From: an uncultured Acidimicrobiales bacterium
GTDB lineage: Bacteria > Actinomycetota > Acidimicrobiia > Acidimicrobiales > UBA10347
Direction: 5' to 3'
DNA length: 23,780 bases
Assembly: GCA_937942965.1 (NCBI GenBank)
Contig: CALDGN010000440.1
Span: forward strand, 1 to 23,780
Positions within the stretch are counted from its first letter, which is position 1. The number at the start of each line of letters is the position of its first letter. The translations under genes and the position numbers were made by a program. The notes under the pieces are model-generated. The model saw only the letters and a program-made list of their open reading frames with translations. It was not told where the DNA came from and ran no database searches. Shown here in pieces: positions 6,689 to 15,644 of this stretch.

Positions 6689-7288
6689 ATGCCAAAGCTT
6701 CCCCTCCTGGGTGATACCGGTGAGATCGCCGAACAGGGCATGGGCGGGTTGGAACACAACTTCCTCACCGCCCGTATCGAAGACCTTGTCAACTGGAGCC
6801 GTGCCCGCAGCTTGTGGCCGGCGACCTTTGGGCTGGCCTGCTGCGCGATCGAGATGATGGCCGCGGGCGGTTCGCACTACGACCTTGCCCGTTTCGGCAT
6901 GGAAGCGTTCCGTGCGTCGCCTCGCCAGGCCGATGTAATGATCGTTGCAGGCCGTCTGAGCCAGAAGATGGCTCCGGCGCTGCGCCAGATCTATGACCAG
7001 ATGATGGAACCCAAGTGGGTCATCTCGATGGGTGTCTGCGCATCGAGTGGCGGCATGTTCAACAACTACGCACTCGTCCAGGGTGTCGACCAGGTTGTTC
7101 CCGTCGACGTGTACGCACCCGGTTGCCCTCCTGGACCCGAGACCCTGCTGCACGCCATCGTGACGCTGCACAAGAAGATCGAAACCGGCGAGCTGCTCAA
7201 GCGCCGCGAAGAGACCGGCGCAGGCGCCGGGATCATCGTCGAACAGCGCGACGGCCAGACCGACACCCAGGTGGTGTTGGGCCGATGA
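6689..7288 (+). CDS. nuoB: NADH-quinone oxidoreductase subunit B
   Basis: 199 residues from ATG 6689, chosen because a purine-rich ribosome site (GGAGTAGAGAGAG) precedes it; an in-frame ATG at 6626 would add 21 unconserved residues. NuoB carries cluster N2, the last Fe-S centre before quinone: adjacent Cys51-Cys52 in LACCAIEMMA, Cys117 in SMGVCASSGG and Cys146 in VYAPGCPPGPE. The SGGMFNNYALVQGVD segment is also typical. The protein is in the peripheral arm next to NuoD. Its stop overlaps the nuoC start (ATGA). It is separated from nuoA by 111 bases, the largest gap inside the nuo operon. Confidence 0.97.
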   Translation: MPKLPLLGDTGEIAEQGMGGLEHNFLTARIEDLVNWSRARSLWPATFGLACCAIEMMAAGGSHYDLARFGMEAFRASPRQADVMIVAGRLSQKMAPALRQIYDQMMEPKWVISMGVCASSGGMFNNYALVQGVDQVVPVDVYAPGCPPGPETLLHAIVTLHKKIETGELLKRREETGAGAGIIVEQRDGQTDTQVVLGR

Positions 7289-7830
7289 CCGCTGGGCCAA
7301 TGAGCGAATCGGCAGACGCCGAAGAGGCCGCCGAGGGTGCTGCATCACCCGAGATGCCCGAACTGTACGGAGTGCCACTGAGCGAGCACCGCGGCCAAGC
7401 CGTGCTGCACCCGTCGCTCGACACCTATGTCGCAACGGTCGAAGCCCTCAAGGCGGACGGCTTCGTTTCGCTCGTCGATCTCTGCGCCGCCGACTATCTC
7501 ACCAACGGCACGCGCACGCTGCCTGCGGGCGTTGCTCCCGAGCGGTTCGAGGTTGTCCTCAACCTGATCAGCCACCAGCCGCCCCGCCGCATTCGGGTTC
7601 GCCTGCAGGTCCCCGAGTCCGACCCGACGGTGCCGACGCTGTTTGACCTCTACCCGGGCACCGAGAACATGGAACGCGAAGCCTTCGACATGTTCGGCAT
7701 CGTGTTCGACAACCACCCCGACCCGACCCGCATTCTGATGCCCCACGACTGGGACGGCCATCCGCTGCGCAAGGACTTCGGCGTTGGTGCTGTGCCGGTG
7801 CAGTTCAAGGGCGCTCCGGCTCCCCGCTGA
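7285..7830 (+). CDS. nuoC: NADH-quinone oxidoreductase subunit C
   Basis: 181 residues from ATG 7285, which overlaps the nuoB TGA as ATGA; an ATG at 7300 is an alternative. The 30-kDa subunit signature is present near the C-terminus: ENMEREAFDMFGIVFDNHPD followed by RILMPHDWDGHPLRKDF. The first ~25 residues are acidic and Ala-rich and look disordered. NuoC is a structural subunit of the quinone-reducing module, next to NuoD. Here nuoC and nuoD are separate genes, unlike the fused nuoCD of E. coli. Confidence 0.96.
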   Translation: MTAGPMSESADAEEAAEGAASPEMPELYGVPLSEHRGQAVLHPSLDTYVATVEALKADGFVSLVDLCAADYLTNGTRTLPAGVAPERFEVVLNLISHQPPRRIRVRLQVPESDPTVPTLFDLYPGTENMEREAFDMFGIVFDNHPDPTRILMPHDWDGHPLRKDFGVGAVPVQFKGAPAPR

Positions 7831-7856
7831 TCGAGAACGAAGATCCGAGGCTCTCC

Positions 7857-9245
7857 ATGACACTTCTCGACGACAACTCAACAACCGGCACCGCCGCCAA
7901 GAGCGGCGCGGGCGAGACTGCCAAGTCCGAACCGTCGCGTCCAAGCGCGGCCGAGCTCGGCGCTGCGTTGATCGCTCCCGGTGCCGAACGCGTGCATCGC
8001 CGCGATGAAACCAGCGCGGTCATTCGCATCGACGAAGCCGACGCCGAAATGGTCGAAGCCGTCGACCCGGACCCCATGTCCGACGAGCCGATGATCATCA
8101 ACATGGGCCCCGTGCACCCGTCGACGCACGGCGTGCTCCGCCTCGTGCTCGAAATGCAGGGCGAGCAGGTTCTGCGCTCCAAGCCCGTGATCGGCTACCT
8201 GCACACCGGCATGGAAAAGACCGGCGAGACGCTGTCGTACCTCCAAGGCACGACCAACGTCACCCGCATGGACTACGCCTCGCCGCTGTTCAACGAACTC
8301 GTCTTCTCGCTTGCCACCGAGACGCTGCTCGACATCGAAGTCCCGCCTCGGGCCCAGTGGATCCGCACCATGATGTGCGAGCTCAACCGCATCAGCTCGC
8401 ACCTGCTGTTCCAGGCAACCAACGGCATGGACGTCGGCGCCGTCTCGATGATGCTCTACGGCAACCGTCTGCGCGAAGAGACGCTGCGTCTGCTCGAAAA
8501 GGTCACCGGCCTGCGCATGAACAACAACTACATCCGCCCTGGCGGTGTGGCTGTCGACCTTCCTGATGGCTGGCGCGAAGACGTCATGGCGCTGATGGAT
8601 CACCTGCCGCCGCTGATCGACGAGTTCGACACGCTGCTGACCGGCCAGCCGATTTTCCGTGAGCGCCTCCAGGGCGTCGGCACGATCAATGCCGAAGAGT
8701 GCCTGGCGCTCGGCGTCACCGGCCCGATCTTGCGTGGCAGCGGCTACGCCTGGGATCTGCGCCGTGACATGCCGTACCTCAAGTACGACGAAGTCGATTT
8801 CGATGTGATCATCGGAACCTACGGCGACTGCTTCGATCGCTACGCCGTGCGTCTCAACGAGATGCGCGAGTCGATGAAGATCGTGCGCCAGTGCGTCGAA
8901 ATGATGCCGCCCGGCGACTACCGGATCCAGGACAAGAAGGTCACGCCTCCGCCGCGTGCCCGCATCGACGAGTCCATGGAAGCCCTGATCCACCACTTCA
9001 AGATCTTCACCGAGGGCTTCAAGGTCCCCGAGGGCGAGGTCTATGTGGCGGTCGAATCGCCTCGCGGTGAGCTCGGTTGCTACATGGTCAGCGATGGCGG
9101 GGCGCACCCGTATCGCATGCACATCCGGGCCCCCTCGTTCGTGAACCTCCAGACGATGCCCCACATGATGCAGGACTCTCTCGTGGCCGACGCTGTCGCC
9201 ATCATCAGCTCCGTTGACCCCGTGCTCGGCGAGGTCGACCGATGA
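7857..9245 (+). CDS. nuoD: NADH-quinone oxidoreductase subunit D
   Basis: 462 residues. The quinone-site residues are there: His87 and His91 in GPVHPSTHG and Tyr140 in RMDYASP; the C-terminus ends DPVLGEVDR as in most NuoD. The ~75 residues before DEPMIINMGP are polar and unconserved; they lengthen the protein beyond the usual ~400-440 residues, and ATG 8076 (Met74) is a possible internal start. At the position of Arg85 of mammalian NDUFS2 (LHRGTEK), the site dimethylated by NDUFAF7, this protein reads LHTGMEK, with Thr117. NuoD forms the quinone pocket with NuoB. Its end overlaps nuoE (ATGA). Confidence 0.97.
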   Translation: MTLLDDNSTTGTAAKSGAGETAKSEPSRPSAAELGAALIAPGAERVHRRDETSAVIRIDEADAEMVEAVDPDPMSDEPMIINMGPVHPSTHGVLRLVLEMQGEQVLRSKPVIGYLHTGMEKTGETLSYLQGTTNVTRMDYASPLFNELVFSLATETLLDIEVPPRAQWIRTMMCELNRISSHLLFQATNGMDVGAVSMMLYGNRLREETLRLLEKVTGLRMNNNYIRPGGVAVDLPDGWREDVMALMDHLPPLIDEFDTLLTGQPIFRERLQGVGTINAEECLALGVTGPILRGSGYAWDLRRDMPYLKYDEVDFDVIIGTYGDCFDRYAVRLNEMRESMKIVRQCVEMMPPGDYRIQDKKVTPPPRARIDESMEALIHHFKIFTEGFKVPEGEVYVAVESPRGELGCYMVSDGGAHPYRMHIRAPSFVNLQTMPHMMQDSLVADAVAIISSVDPVLGEVDR

Positions 9246-9850
9246 GCCGACTCTCCGAAGCGAATCTCCGGATCGCGCACGACATTCTTTCTCGGTATCC
9301 GAAGAAGAAGTCGGCGACGATTCCGCTGCTGCACCTGGCCCAAGAACAAGACGGCTACGTGACCGACGATGCGATGGAACACATCGCCGAGCTCGTCGAA
9401 GTCACGCCTGCCGAAGTGCTGGGCACGTGCTCGTTCTACGAAATGTTCAAGCGGGCGCCCGTCGGCGACTACCGCATCAACATCTGCCACGGCATCGCCT
9501 GTCACTTGCTCGGTGCCGATGATCTGATTCACCACGCCGAAGAAACGCTGGGCGTGCGTCAAGGCACCGTGACCGACGACGGCAAGATCTCGATCGAAGG
9601 CGTCGAGTGCATCGCCGCTTGCACCGAGGCTCCGTGCCTGCAGGTCAACTACCGCTACATGAACAACGTCTCCAACGAAGGTTTCGATGTTCTCGTCAAG
9701 GGCTTGCGCGACGGCACCGTGTCGGTGCCCAAGCACGGCACGCTCGCGTTGACCCGCCAGCAGATCCCCGAAGACAAGGCCGCAGGCAACGCGTGGGTTG
9801 AACCCGACGATGCCCCGGCATGGTGGCCCGAGCCCGAGGGAGACGCCTGA
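9242..9850 (+). CDS. nuoE: NADH-quinone oxidoreductase subunit E
   Basis: 202 residues, thioredoxin-fold [2Fe-2S] subunit. Cluster N1a ligands are Cys82 and Cys87 (ICHGIACHLLG) and Cys123 and Cys127 (VECIAACTEAPC). The helical N-terminal part (YPKKKSATIPLLHLAQEQDGY) is typical. It works with NuoF and NuoG in the NADH dehydrogenase module. The ~35 C-terminal residues are acidic and Pro/Trp-rich (ending in PAWWPEPEGDA). The start overlaps nuoD (ATGA) and the stop overlaps nuoF (TGATG). Confidence 0.97.
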   Translation: MSRLSEANLRIAHDILSRYPKKKSATIPLLHLAQEQDGYVTDDAMEHIAELVEVTPAEVLGTCSFYEMFKRAPVGDYRINICHGIACHLLGADDLIHHAEETLGVRQGTVTDDGKISIEGVECIAACTEAPCLQVNYRYMNNVSNEGFDVLVKGLRDGTVSVPKHGTLALTRQQIPEDKAAGNAWVEPDDAPAWWPEPEGDA

Positions 9851-11163
9851 TGGCTGTCGAAAAGATCGTTACCCGGCGCTTTGACAATCTCAAGGCCCAC
9901 GAACTCGATGAGTACGTGGCGACCGGCGGCTACGAAGGCCTCCGTCGTGCCCTGTCGATGAGCCCCTCCGAGGTCCACGACGAAGTTCGTACCGCGAGCC
10001 TGCTTGGCCGGGGCGGCGCCGGCTTCCCGGCTGGCGTCAAGTGGGGCTTCTGCCCGCCCAACGTGTGGCCTCGCTACTTGGTCGTCAACGGTGACGAGTC
10101 CGAGCCCGGCACCTACAAGGACCGCCAGCTGCTCGAGCGCGACCCGCACCAGGTCATCGAGGGCTGCCTCATCACCTGTTACGCCGTCGGCCTCACCCAG
10201 TGCTTCCTGTACGTGCGTGGCGAAATGGCTCACGCTCAGGAACGCATCGCGAAGGCCCTCAACGAGGCCTACGCCGCCGGCTACGTCGGCAAGAACATTC
10301 TCGGCAGCGACTTCAGCGTCGACGTCGTCCTGCACTGGGGTGCGGGCGCGTACATCGTTGGCGAAGAGACCGCGTTGATCGAATCGCTCGAAGGCAACCG
10401 GGGCATGCCTCGTCTCAAGCCTCCGTTCTTCCCGGCAGCTGTTGGTCTGTATGGCCAGCCGACGATCGTGAACAACGTCGAGACGATGGCCAACATCCCG
10501 TGGATCGTCGAACGTGGCGGCGACGCATTCGCCGCCATGGGCGCCGAGAACTCCAAGGGCACACGCGTGTTCGCGGTGTCTGGCCACGTCAACAACCCGG
10601 GCGTCTACGAAGTCGAATTCGGCACCACGACGTTCCGCGACATCATCATGGGCGACGAGTACGCCGGTGGCATGCGCGACGGCAAGGCACTCAAGGGCTT
10701 CGTGCCTGGCGGCGCTTCGGCTCCGTGGTTCTTCGAAGAACACCTCGATCTGCCGCTCGAAAAGGTCGCCGTCGACCAAGCCGGCTCCATGCTCGGCTCC
10801 GGCGCCATCGTCGTCATGGACGAAGACACCGACATGGTCAAGGCCTGCCACAACCTCGTGCGCTTCTTCGCTCGTGAGAGCTGCGGCAAGTGCACGCCGT
10901 GCCGCGAAGGCACCACCTGGCTCGAGCGCATCCTCAGCCGCATCATTGCCGGCCAGGGCCGCCCGAGTGACCTGTCGCTGCTCATGGAAGTCTCCGAGAA
11001 CATTTCTCCCGGGATTGCCTGGCCGCCACGCCAGACCACGATCTGCCCGCTCGGCCCGTCGGCCGTGTCGCCGATCGCTTCGGCGCTCGAGCGCTTCCGC
11101 AACGAGTTCGAGGACTACATCACCTTGTCCGACCGCCGAGTGATTCCCGTGGGGGCGGCATGA
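9850..11163 (+). CDS. nuoF: NADH-quinone oxidoreductase subunit F (NADH/FMN-binding)
   Basis: 437 residues from ATG 9850 (TGATG overlap with nuoE); an in-frame ATG at 9820 lies inside nuoE and is not needed. The NADH- and FMN-binding segments are clear: GRGGAGFPAGVKW (~53-65) and NGDESEPGTYKDR (~80-92). Cluster N3 ligands are Cys345, Cys348 and Cys351 in ESCGKCTPCREG and a fourth Cys399 in TTICPLGPSAVSP. Between Cys351 and Cys399 there are 47 residues, about seven more than the usual 39-40, because of a Pro/Trp-rich insertion (SPGIAWPP). NuoF oxidises NADH and starts electron flow through the Fe-S chain. The stop overlaps nuoG (ATGA). Confidence 0.97.
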   Translation: MAVEKIVTRRFDNLKAHELDEYVATGGYEGLRRALSMSPSEVHDEVRTASLLGRGGAGFPAGVKWGFCPPNVWPRYLVVNGDESEPGTYKDRQLLERDPHQVIEGCLITCYAVGLTQCFLYVRGEMAHAQERIAKALNEAYAAGYVGKNILGSDFSVDVVLHWGAGAYIVGEETALIESLEGNRGMPRLKPPFFPAAVGLYGQPTIVNNVETMANIPWIVERGGDAFAAMGAENSKGTRVFAVSGHVNNPGVYEVEFGTTTFRDIIMGDEYAGGMRDGKALKGFVPGGASAPWFFEEHLDLPLEKVAVDQAGSMLGSGAIVVMDEDTDMVKACHNLVRFFARESCGKCTPCREGTTWLERILSRIIAGQGRPSDLSLLMEVSENISPGIAWPPRQTTICPLGPSAVSPIASALERFRNEFEDYITLSDRRVIPVGAA

Positions 11164-13745
11164 GTATTGATGCAACCGAGTCCGACGCCGAAGGCGTCGA
11201 GGTAGCAGAGCCCGAACCTGAACCGGAACCGGGCGTTCCCTTCACCGTCAACGGTGTTGAGTACCGCGCCGAACCTGGCCGCAACCTGATCGACGCCTGC
11301 GAAGACGTTGGCGCCTACATTCCGCGCTTCTGCTACCACCCACGCATGAAGCCCGTCGGCATGTGCCGTATGTGCCTCGTCGAGGTCGATACCGGCCGCG
11401 GCATGGGCCTGCAGCCATCGTGCATGCTCACGGTCAGCGAAGGCATGGTCGTCGACACCGAGTCCGAGGTCACCAAGAAGGCCCAAGACGGTGTCCTTGA
11501 GCTGCTGCTCATCAACCACCCGCTCGACTGCCCCGTCTGCGACAAGGGCGGCGAATGCCCCCTCCAAGATCAGACGATGTCCTACGGCCCCGGCGAGAGC
11601 CGGTTCGTCGAAGAGAAGCGCCACTACGAAAAGCCGATCCCGATCAGCGACACCGTCTACCTCGACCGTGAACGCTGCATCTTGTGCGACCGCTGCACCC
11701 GCTTCGCCAAAGAAGTCGCAGGTGACCCGCTGATCCACTTCATGGATCGTGGCAACCAGACCCAGGTCAACACGTTCCCCGACGATCCGTTCAGCTCGTA
11801 CTTCTCGGGCAACACCGTCCAGATCTGCCCGGTGGGCGCACTCACGGCCAAGCCGTACCGCTTCAAGGCCCGCCCGTGGGACCTCAACGAGATCGAAACC
11901 ACGTACCCGAACCCCATGGGTGACCGGGTCACGATCCAGTCGTCGCGCAACGAAGTCCTGCGCTACCTGGGCGTCGATAGCGACGCCGTCAACTGGAGCT
12001 GGCTCGCCGACCGTGACCGCTTCAGCTTCGAAGCAACCATGCACGACGAGCGCCTCACGACGCCGCTGGTGCGCGGTGACGGCCTCGGCAACGCATCGGC
12101 TGACGGCGACGAACTCGTGGCGACCAGCTGGTCGGCTGCCCTCGCTCGTGTCGTCGAAGCCCTCGAAGACGCCAACAACAATGCCGGTCCGTCCTCGGTC
12201 GCCGTCATTGGTGGCGCTCGTCTGACGAACGAAGCGCAGTACGCCTGGGCCCGCCTGGCCAAGGGCGTTATCGGTACCGACAATGTCGACGCCCAGCTGG
12301 CCGACGGCCTGCCCGGCGATGTCGTTGCCTCGCTGCCTCGCACGACGATCGCCGACGCCTGCGCTCCGGGTGGCACGGTCGTGCTGCTCAGCGGCGACCC
12401 CAAAGAAGAACTCGGCACGCTCTACCTGCGCCTGCGTCATGCTTGCGTCGAAGACGGCGTCAAGCTCATCGAGTTGACCCCGAACGAGACGGGCCTGACC
12501 CGCTACGCCAGTCAGTCGATCCGGGTCCGCCCTGGCGACATCGGTGCCGTCGCAGCTGCGATCACCGGCGCCGAGGGTGCAAACCTCGACAAGGCCATCG
12601 GCGCTGTCACGGTCAAGGAGCTCGAAGCCCTTGCTGCCGCCGTCAGCGGAAGCGACCGAATCACCGTCATCGCCGGTCGGACCTCGATGGCCGACCACGC
12701 CGCGCTGACCGTCGAAGCGATCAACGCGTTTGCCGCTCTCGACAACACGGCGTTCTTGCCCGGCCTGCGCCGCGGCAACATCAACGGCGCTATCGACATG
12801 GGCCTGTCACCCGAGCTGCTTCCGGGCCGCACCTCACTCGGCGCTGCTGGCGCTTGGTACCGCGAGCACTGGGGTCAGGTTCCTGGCCAAGCTGGCCTCG
12901 ACACGACTGGGATCCTCGGCGCCGCCGCCACTGGCCGCATCGCCGTGCTGTTCCTGCTCGGTGCTGACCCGCTGACCGACTTCCCCGATCCTGAGCTGGC
13001 TCGCCAAGCGCTCGACCGGGCTGACGTCGTCATTGCCATCGACCCGTTCATCAACGCATCGGCTGCTGCCGCCGCCGATGTCGTGCTGCCAGCGGCAGCG
13101 TTCGGCGAAGTCGACGGAAGCCACACCAACCTCGAAGGCCGGATCTCGCCGATCCGCCAAAAGGTCACGCCTCCCGGCACCGCTCGTCCCGACTGGATGA
13201 TCGCCGCTGAACTCGCCATGCGCCTCGGCAAGGACATGGGTTTCGTGTCGGTCGAAGAGATCGCCGACGAAATCGCTGCGGTCTCACCGTTGCATGCCGA
13301 AGCCGACGCGGCAGCCATCGATGCTGCGCCCGACGGACTCGTCATGCCGCTCACCGAAGACCCATCACGCCCGACCCGCTTCGCCTGGAGCGACCTCGGC
13401 GCACCGGACGAACCGGCGAGCTACGACAGCTACTCGTACCGCTTGGTCGTCGACCGAACCATGTACGACATGGGCACCCAGACGGCACATTGCCAGTCGA
13501 TCGACCAGCTCGCCGCCGACGGCGTCGTGCGCATCAACAGCCACGAAGCCAGCCGCCTCGGTATCGGTGGCGGCGCTCGCGTCCGACTGAGCTCCAAGCG
13601 AGCCTCGGTCGAATGCAACGTGTCGGTCGATGACCGCATCGCACGCGGCACCGCTGCGGTGGCCCACAATCATCCCGGGCTCGATGTGCGCAGCCTGATC
13701 GAGATGGGTGACCCTGTGACCGACGTACGGATCGAGACGGTCTGA
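11160..13745 (+). CDS. nuoG: NADH-quinone oxidoreductase subunit G (lacks N7 ligands)
   Basis: 861 residues. N1b [2Fe-2S]: Cys58, Cys69, Cys72, Cys88. N5: His120, Cys124, Cys127, Cys133 in HPLDCPVCDKGGECPLQD. N4: Cys173, Cys176, Cys179 (CILCDRC) and Cys223 (QICPVGAL). After this, where many bacterial NuoG have SVCxxCxxGC for the off-path cluster N7, the sequence reads ETTYPNPMGD with no Cys, and the later WNC becomes WSW. The remaining ~600 residues are the molybdopterin-oxidoreductase-like domain, with a dinucleotide-binding-type C-terminal part (RINSHEASRLGIGGGARVRL). The first ~25 residues are acidic (repeated EPE). It conducts electrons from NuoF/E to NuoI. The start overlaps nuoF; nuoH follows after 1 base. 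Confidence 0.96.
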   Translation: MSIDATESDAEGVEVAEPEPEPEPGVPFTVNGVEYRAEPGRNLIDACEDVGAYIPRFCYHPRMKPVGMCRMCLVEVDTGRGMGLQPSCMLTVSEGMVVDTESEVTKKAQDGVLELLLINHPLDCPVCDKGGECPLQDQTMSYGPGESRFVEEKRHYEKPIPISDTVYLDRERCILCDRCTRFAKEVAGDPLIHFMDRGNQTQVNTFPDDPFSSYFSGNTVQICPVGALTAKPYRFKARPWDLNEIETTYPNPMGDRVTIQSSRNEVLRYLGVDSDAVNWSWLADRDRFSFEATMHDERLTTPLVRGDGLGNASADGDELVATSWSAALARVVEALEDANNNAGPSSVAVIGGARLTNEAQYAWARLAKGVIGTDNVDAQLADGLPGDVVASLPRTTIADACAPGGTVVLLSGDPKEELGTLYLRLRHACVEDGVKLIELTPNETGLTRYASQSIRVRPGDIGAVAAAITGAEGANLDKAIGAVTVKELEALAAAVSGSDRITVIAGRTSMADHAALTVEAINAFAALDNTAFLPGLRRGNINGAIDMGLSPELLPGRTSLGAAGAWYREHWGQVPGQAGLDTTGILGAAATGRIAVLFLLGADPLTDFPDPELARQALDRADVVIAIDPFINASAAAAADVVLPAAAFGEVDGSHTNLEGRISPIRQKVTPPGTARPDWMIAAELAMRLGKDMGFVSVEEIADEIAAVSPLHAEADAAAIDAAPDGLVMPLTEDPSRPTRFAWSDLGAPDEPASYDSYSYRLVVDRTMYDMGTQTAHCQSIDQLAADGVVRINSHEASRLGIGGGARVRLSSKRASVECNVSVDDRIARGTAAVAHNHPGLDVRSLIEMGDPVTDVRIETV

Positions 13746-13746
13746 C

Positions 13747-14970
13747 ATGAACCTTGCGTCCCTTTACCGGCCCCTGGTCGCCGTCGACCCGCTGTTCACT
13801 GCGGGTGTCGGCCTCGAAGAGGTCTTGATCGTCGCCCTCAAGGTCGTCGTCGCGTTCACCCTGCTGCTGGTCTCGGTCATGCTCATGATCTGGTTCGAAC
13901 GCAAGCTCCACGCCGACATGACCAACCGCGTTGGCCCGAATATCGCCGGCCCGTTCGGCTTGCTTCAGACGCTGGCCGACGGCATCAAGCTCTTCTTCAA
14001 AGAAGACCTGCGCCCCGCCGCGGGCGACAAGCGAGTGTTCGGCCTCGCCCCGTATCTGACGCTGATCCCGGCGTTCCTCATGTTCACGGTTGTCCCCGTT
14101 GGTGGCGACTTCCACAACGGCGACGGAACAGTCACCTGGTTCGGCAACACCACGCACCTACAGGTCGCCGATCCACCGATCGGCATCTTGTTCGTGCTCG
14201 CCATGTCGTCGATGGCCGTCTACGGCATCATGCTCGCCGGCTGGTCCTCGGGCTCGAAGTACCCGCTGTTCGGCTCGGTCCGTGCGTCGGCCCAGATGGT
14301 GAGCTACGAAGCCGCCCTCGGCCTGTCGCTTGTCGCCGTGCTCATCAAGAGCGGCACGCTCAGCACCCACGAGATCGTTGCGTCACAAGCTGACGGCTGG
14401 AACTGGAACCTGTGGGTCACCGGCTTCATCCCGTTCATCGTGTTCATGATCGCCTCGACGGCTGAACTGAACCGGCCCCCATTCGACCTCGTCGAAGCTG
14501 AACAAGAAATCGTCGGCGGTTTCCACACCGAGTACTCGTCGATCCGCTTCTCGCTGTTCTTCTTGGGCGAATACATGAACGTCGTGACGATGTCCGGTGT
14601 CATGGTCACCCTGTTCTTCGGCGGCCCCGACGGCCCGATCCCATTCCTGACCAGCCTCGGCTGGCTGTGGGGGATCTTCTGGTTCGTCCTCAAGGTCGTC
14701 GCCTTCTGCTTCACGTTCATCTGGTTCCGAGCCACGCTGCCTCGCTTCCGTTACGACCAACTCATGGATCTCGGCTGGAAGCTGCTGATCCCGTTGTCGC
14801 TCGGTTGGCTGATCGCACTCGCTTCGCTCGACCTTGCTCGTAGCGAAGGCTGGAACCGTGGCCTGGTCGGTGTGATCGCCTTCGGTGGTCTTGTCCTGAT
14901 GGGTCTGCTACTCAACGCCGCAGTCAATGCTGGCCAGCGCAAACGCCTGGCTGGCGAGGGAGTCGACTGA
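13747..14970 (+). CDS. nuoH: NADH-quinone oxidoreductase subunit H
   Basis: 407 residues, about eight to nine spans. Conserved ND1 segments: WFERKLHADMTNRVGPN (~49-65), LADGIKLFFKED, and ELNRPPFDLVEAEQEIVGG with FHTEYSSIRFSLFFLGEY. The loop glutamates of these segments line the quinone tunnel and the first part of the proton path. NuoH anchors the peripheral arm to the membrane arm. A periplasmic-type loop after the second span (DFHNGDGTVTWFGNTTHL) is present. The stop overlaps the nuoI start (TGATG). Confidence 0.97.
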   Translation: MNLASLYRPLVAVDPLFTAGVGLEEVLIVALKVVVAFTLLLVSVMLMIWFERKLHADMTNRVGPNIAGPFGLLQTLADGIKLFFKEDLRPAAGDKRVFGLAPYLTLIPAFLMFTVVPVGGDFHNGDGTVTWFGNTTHLQVADPPIGILFVLAMSSMAVYGIMLAGWSSGSKYPLFGSVRASAQMVSYEAALGLSLVAVLIKSGTLSTHEIVASQADGWNWNLWVTGFIPFIVFMIASTAELNRPPFDLVEAEQEIVGGFHTEYSSIRFSLFFLGEYMNVVTMSGVMVTLFFGGPDGPIPFLTSLGWLWGIFWFVLKVVAFCFTFIWFRATLPRFRYDQLMDLGWKLLIPLSLGWLIALASLDLARSEGWNRGLVGVIAFGGLVLMGLLLNAAVNAGQRKRLAGEGVD

Positions 14971-15644
14971 TGGGAATTTTCTCGGGGCTTGATGGCTTCA
15001 AGATGACGTTCGGCAAGCTCTTTGACGACCGGGTGACCGGTGAGTACAAGGGCGGCCGCAACGACGACGAAAAGCGTGACAAGCCGGTGCGCATGCACGG
15101 CCGTCACGTCCTCAACCGGTACGAAGACGGCATGGAGAAGTGCATCGGCTGCGAGCTCTGCGCCGGTGTCTGCCCTGCTAACTGCATCTACGTGCGTGGC
15201 GCGGATAACCCGATCGACGATCCGGTTTCGCCGGGTGAGCGCTACGGCTTCGTCTACGAGATCAACTACTTGCGGTGCATCCACTGCGACCTGTGTGTCG
15301 AGGCCTGCCCGACCCAGGCCATCACCGAATCGAAGATGTTCGAGTTCTCGTTCGAGAACCGCCAAGACGCGATCTACACCAAGGCTGAACTTGTCGTCGA
15401 CGACGATGGGCTTCCGCAGCATCTTCCTTGGGAAGACTGGCGTCCGGGCGAAGACGAGCACACGTCCGCATGGATGCGAGCAACCTCGCCAAGCGGCGCC
15501 GCCGAATATGTCGGCAAGGTCGCCTGGTCGGGCGAACTTGGCTACGGCGTCCGCGCTCCCGAGCGTGGTCAGACCGCCGACGTCGCCGACACCGCCGATG
15601 CTCCGGCCGCTGCCGACGATGCACACGGGGGAGGCCACCACTGA
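14970..15644 (+). CDS. nuoI: NADH-quinone oxidoreductase subunit I
   Basis: 224 residues with two [4Fe-4S] motifs for clusters N6a and N6b: CIGCELCAGVCP (Cys58/61/64/68) and CIHCDLCVEACP (Cys103/106/109/113). It passes electrons from NuoG to NuoB. The N-terminal amphipathic segment that lies on the membrane and the GRHVLNRYEDGMEKC lead-in are typical. The C-terminal ~80 residues extend beyond the Fe-S domain and end in an Ala/Asp-rich tail with HGGGHH. The stop overlaps a 22-codon mini-ORF (TGATG), not nuoJ directly. Confidence 0.97.
   Translation: MGIFSGLDGFKMTFGKLFDDRVTGEYKGGRNDDEKRDKPVRMHGRHVLNRYEDGMEKCIGCELCAGVCPANCIYVRGADNPIDDPVSPGERYGFVYEINYLRCIHCDLCVEACPTQAITESKMFEFSFENRQDAIYTKAELVVDDDGLPQHLPWEDWRPGEDEHTSAWMRATSPSGAAEYVGKVAWSGELGYGVRAPERGQTADVADTADAPAAADDAHGGGHH

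Noticed and set aside
7015..7284. Upstream extension of the nuoC frame into nuoB
   Set aside because: It would overlap most of nuoB out of frame; the ATGA overlap at 7285 and the conserved core define nuoC.
9655..12698. Minus-strand open frames of about 500 codons opposite nuoF and nuoG
   Set aside because: Their compositions are rich in Asp, Val, Arg and Gly, as expected from reversed G+C-rich codons, and nuoF/nuoG are certain.
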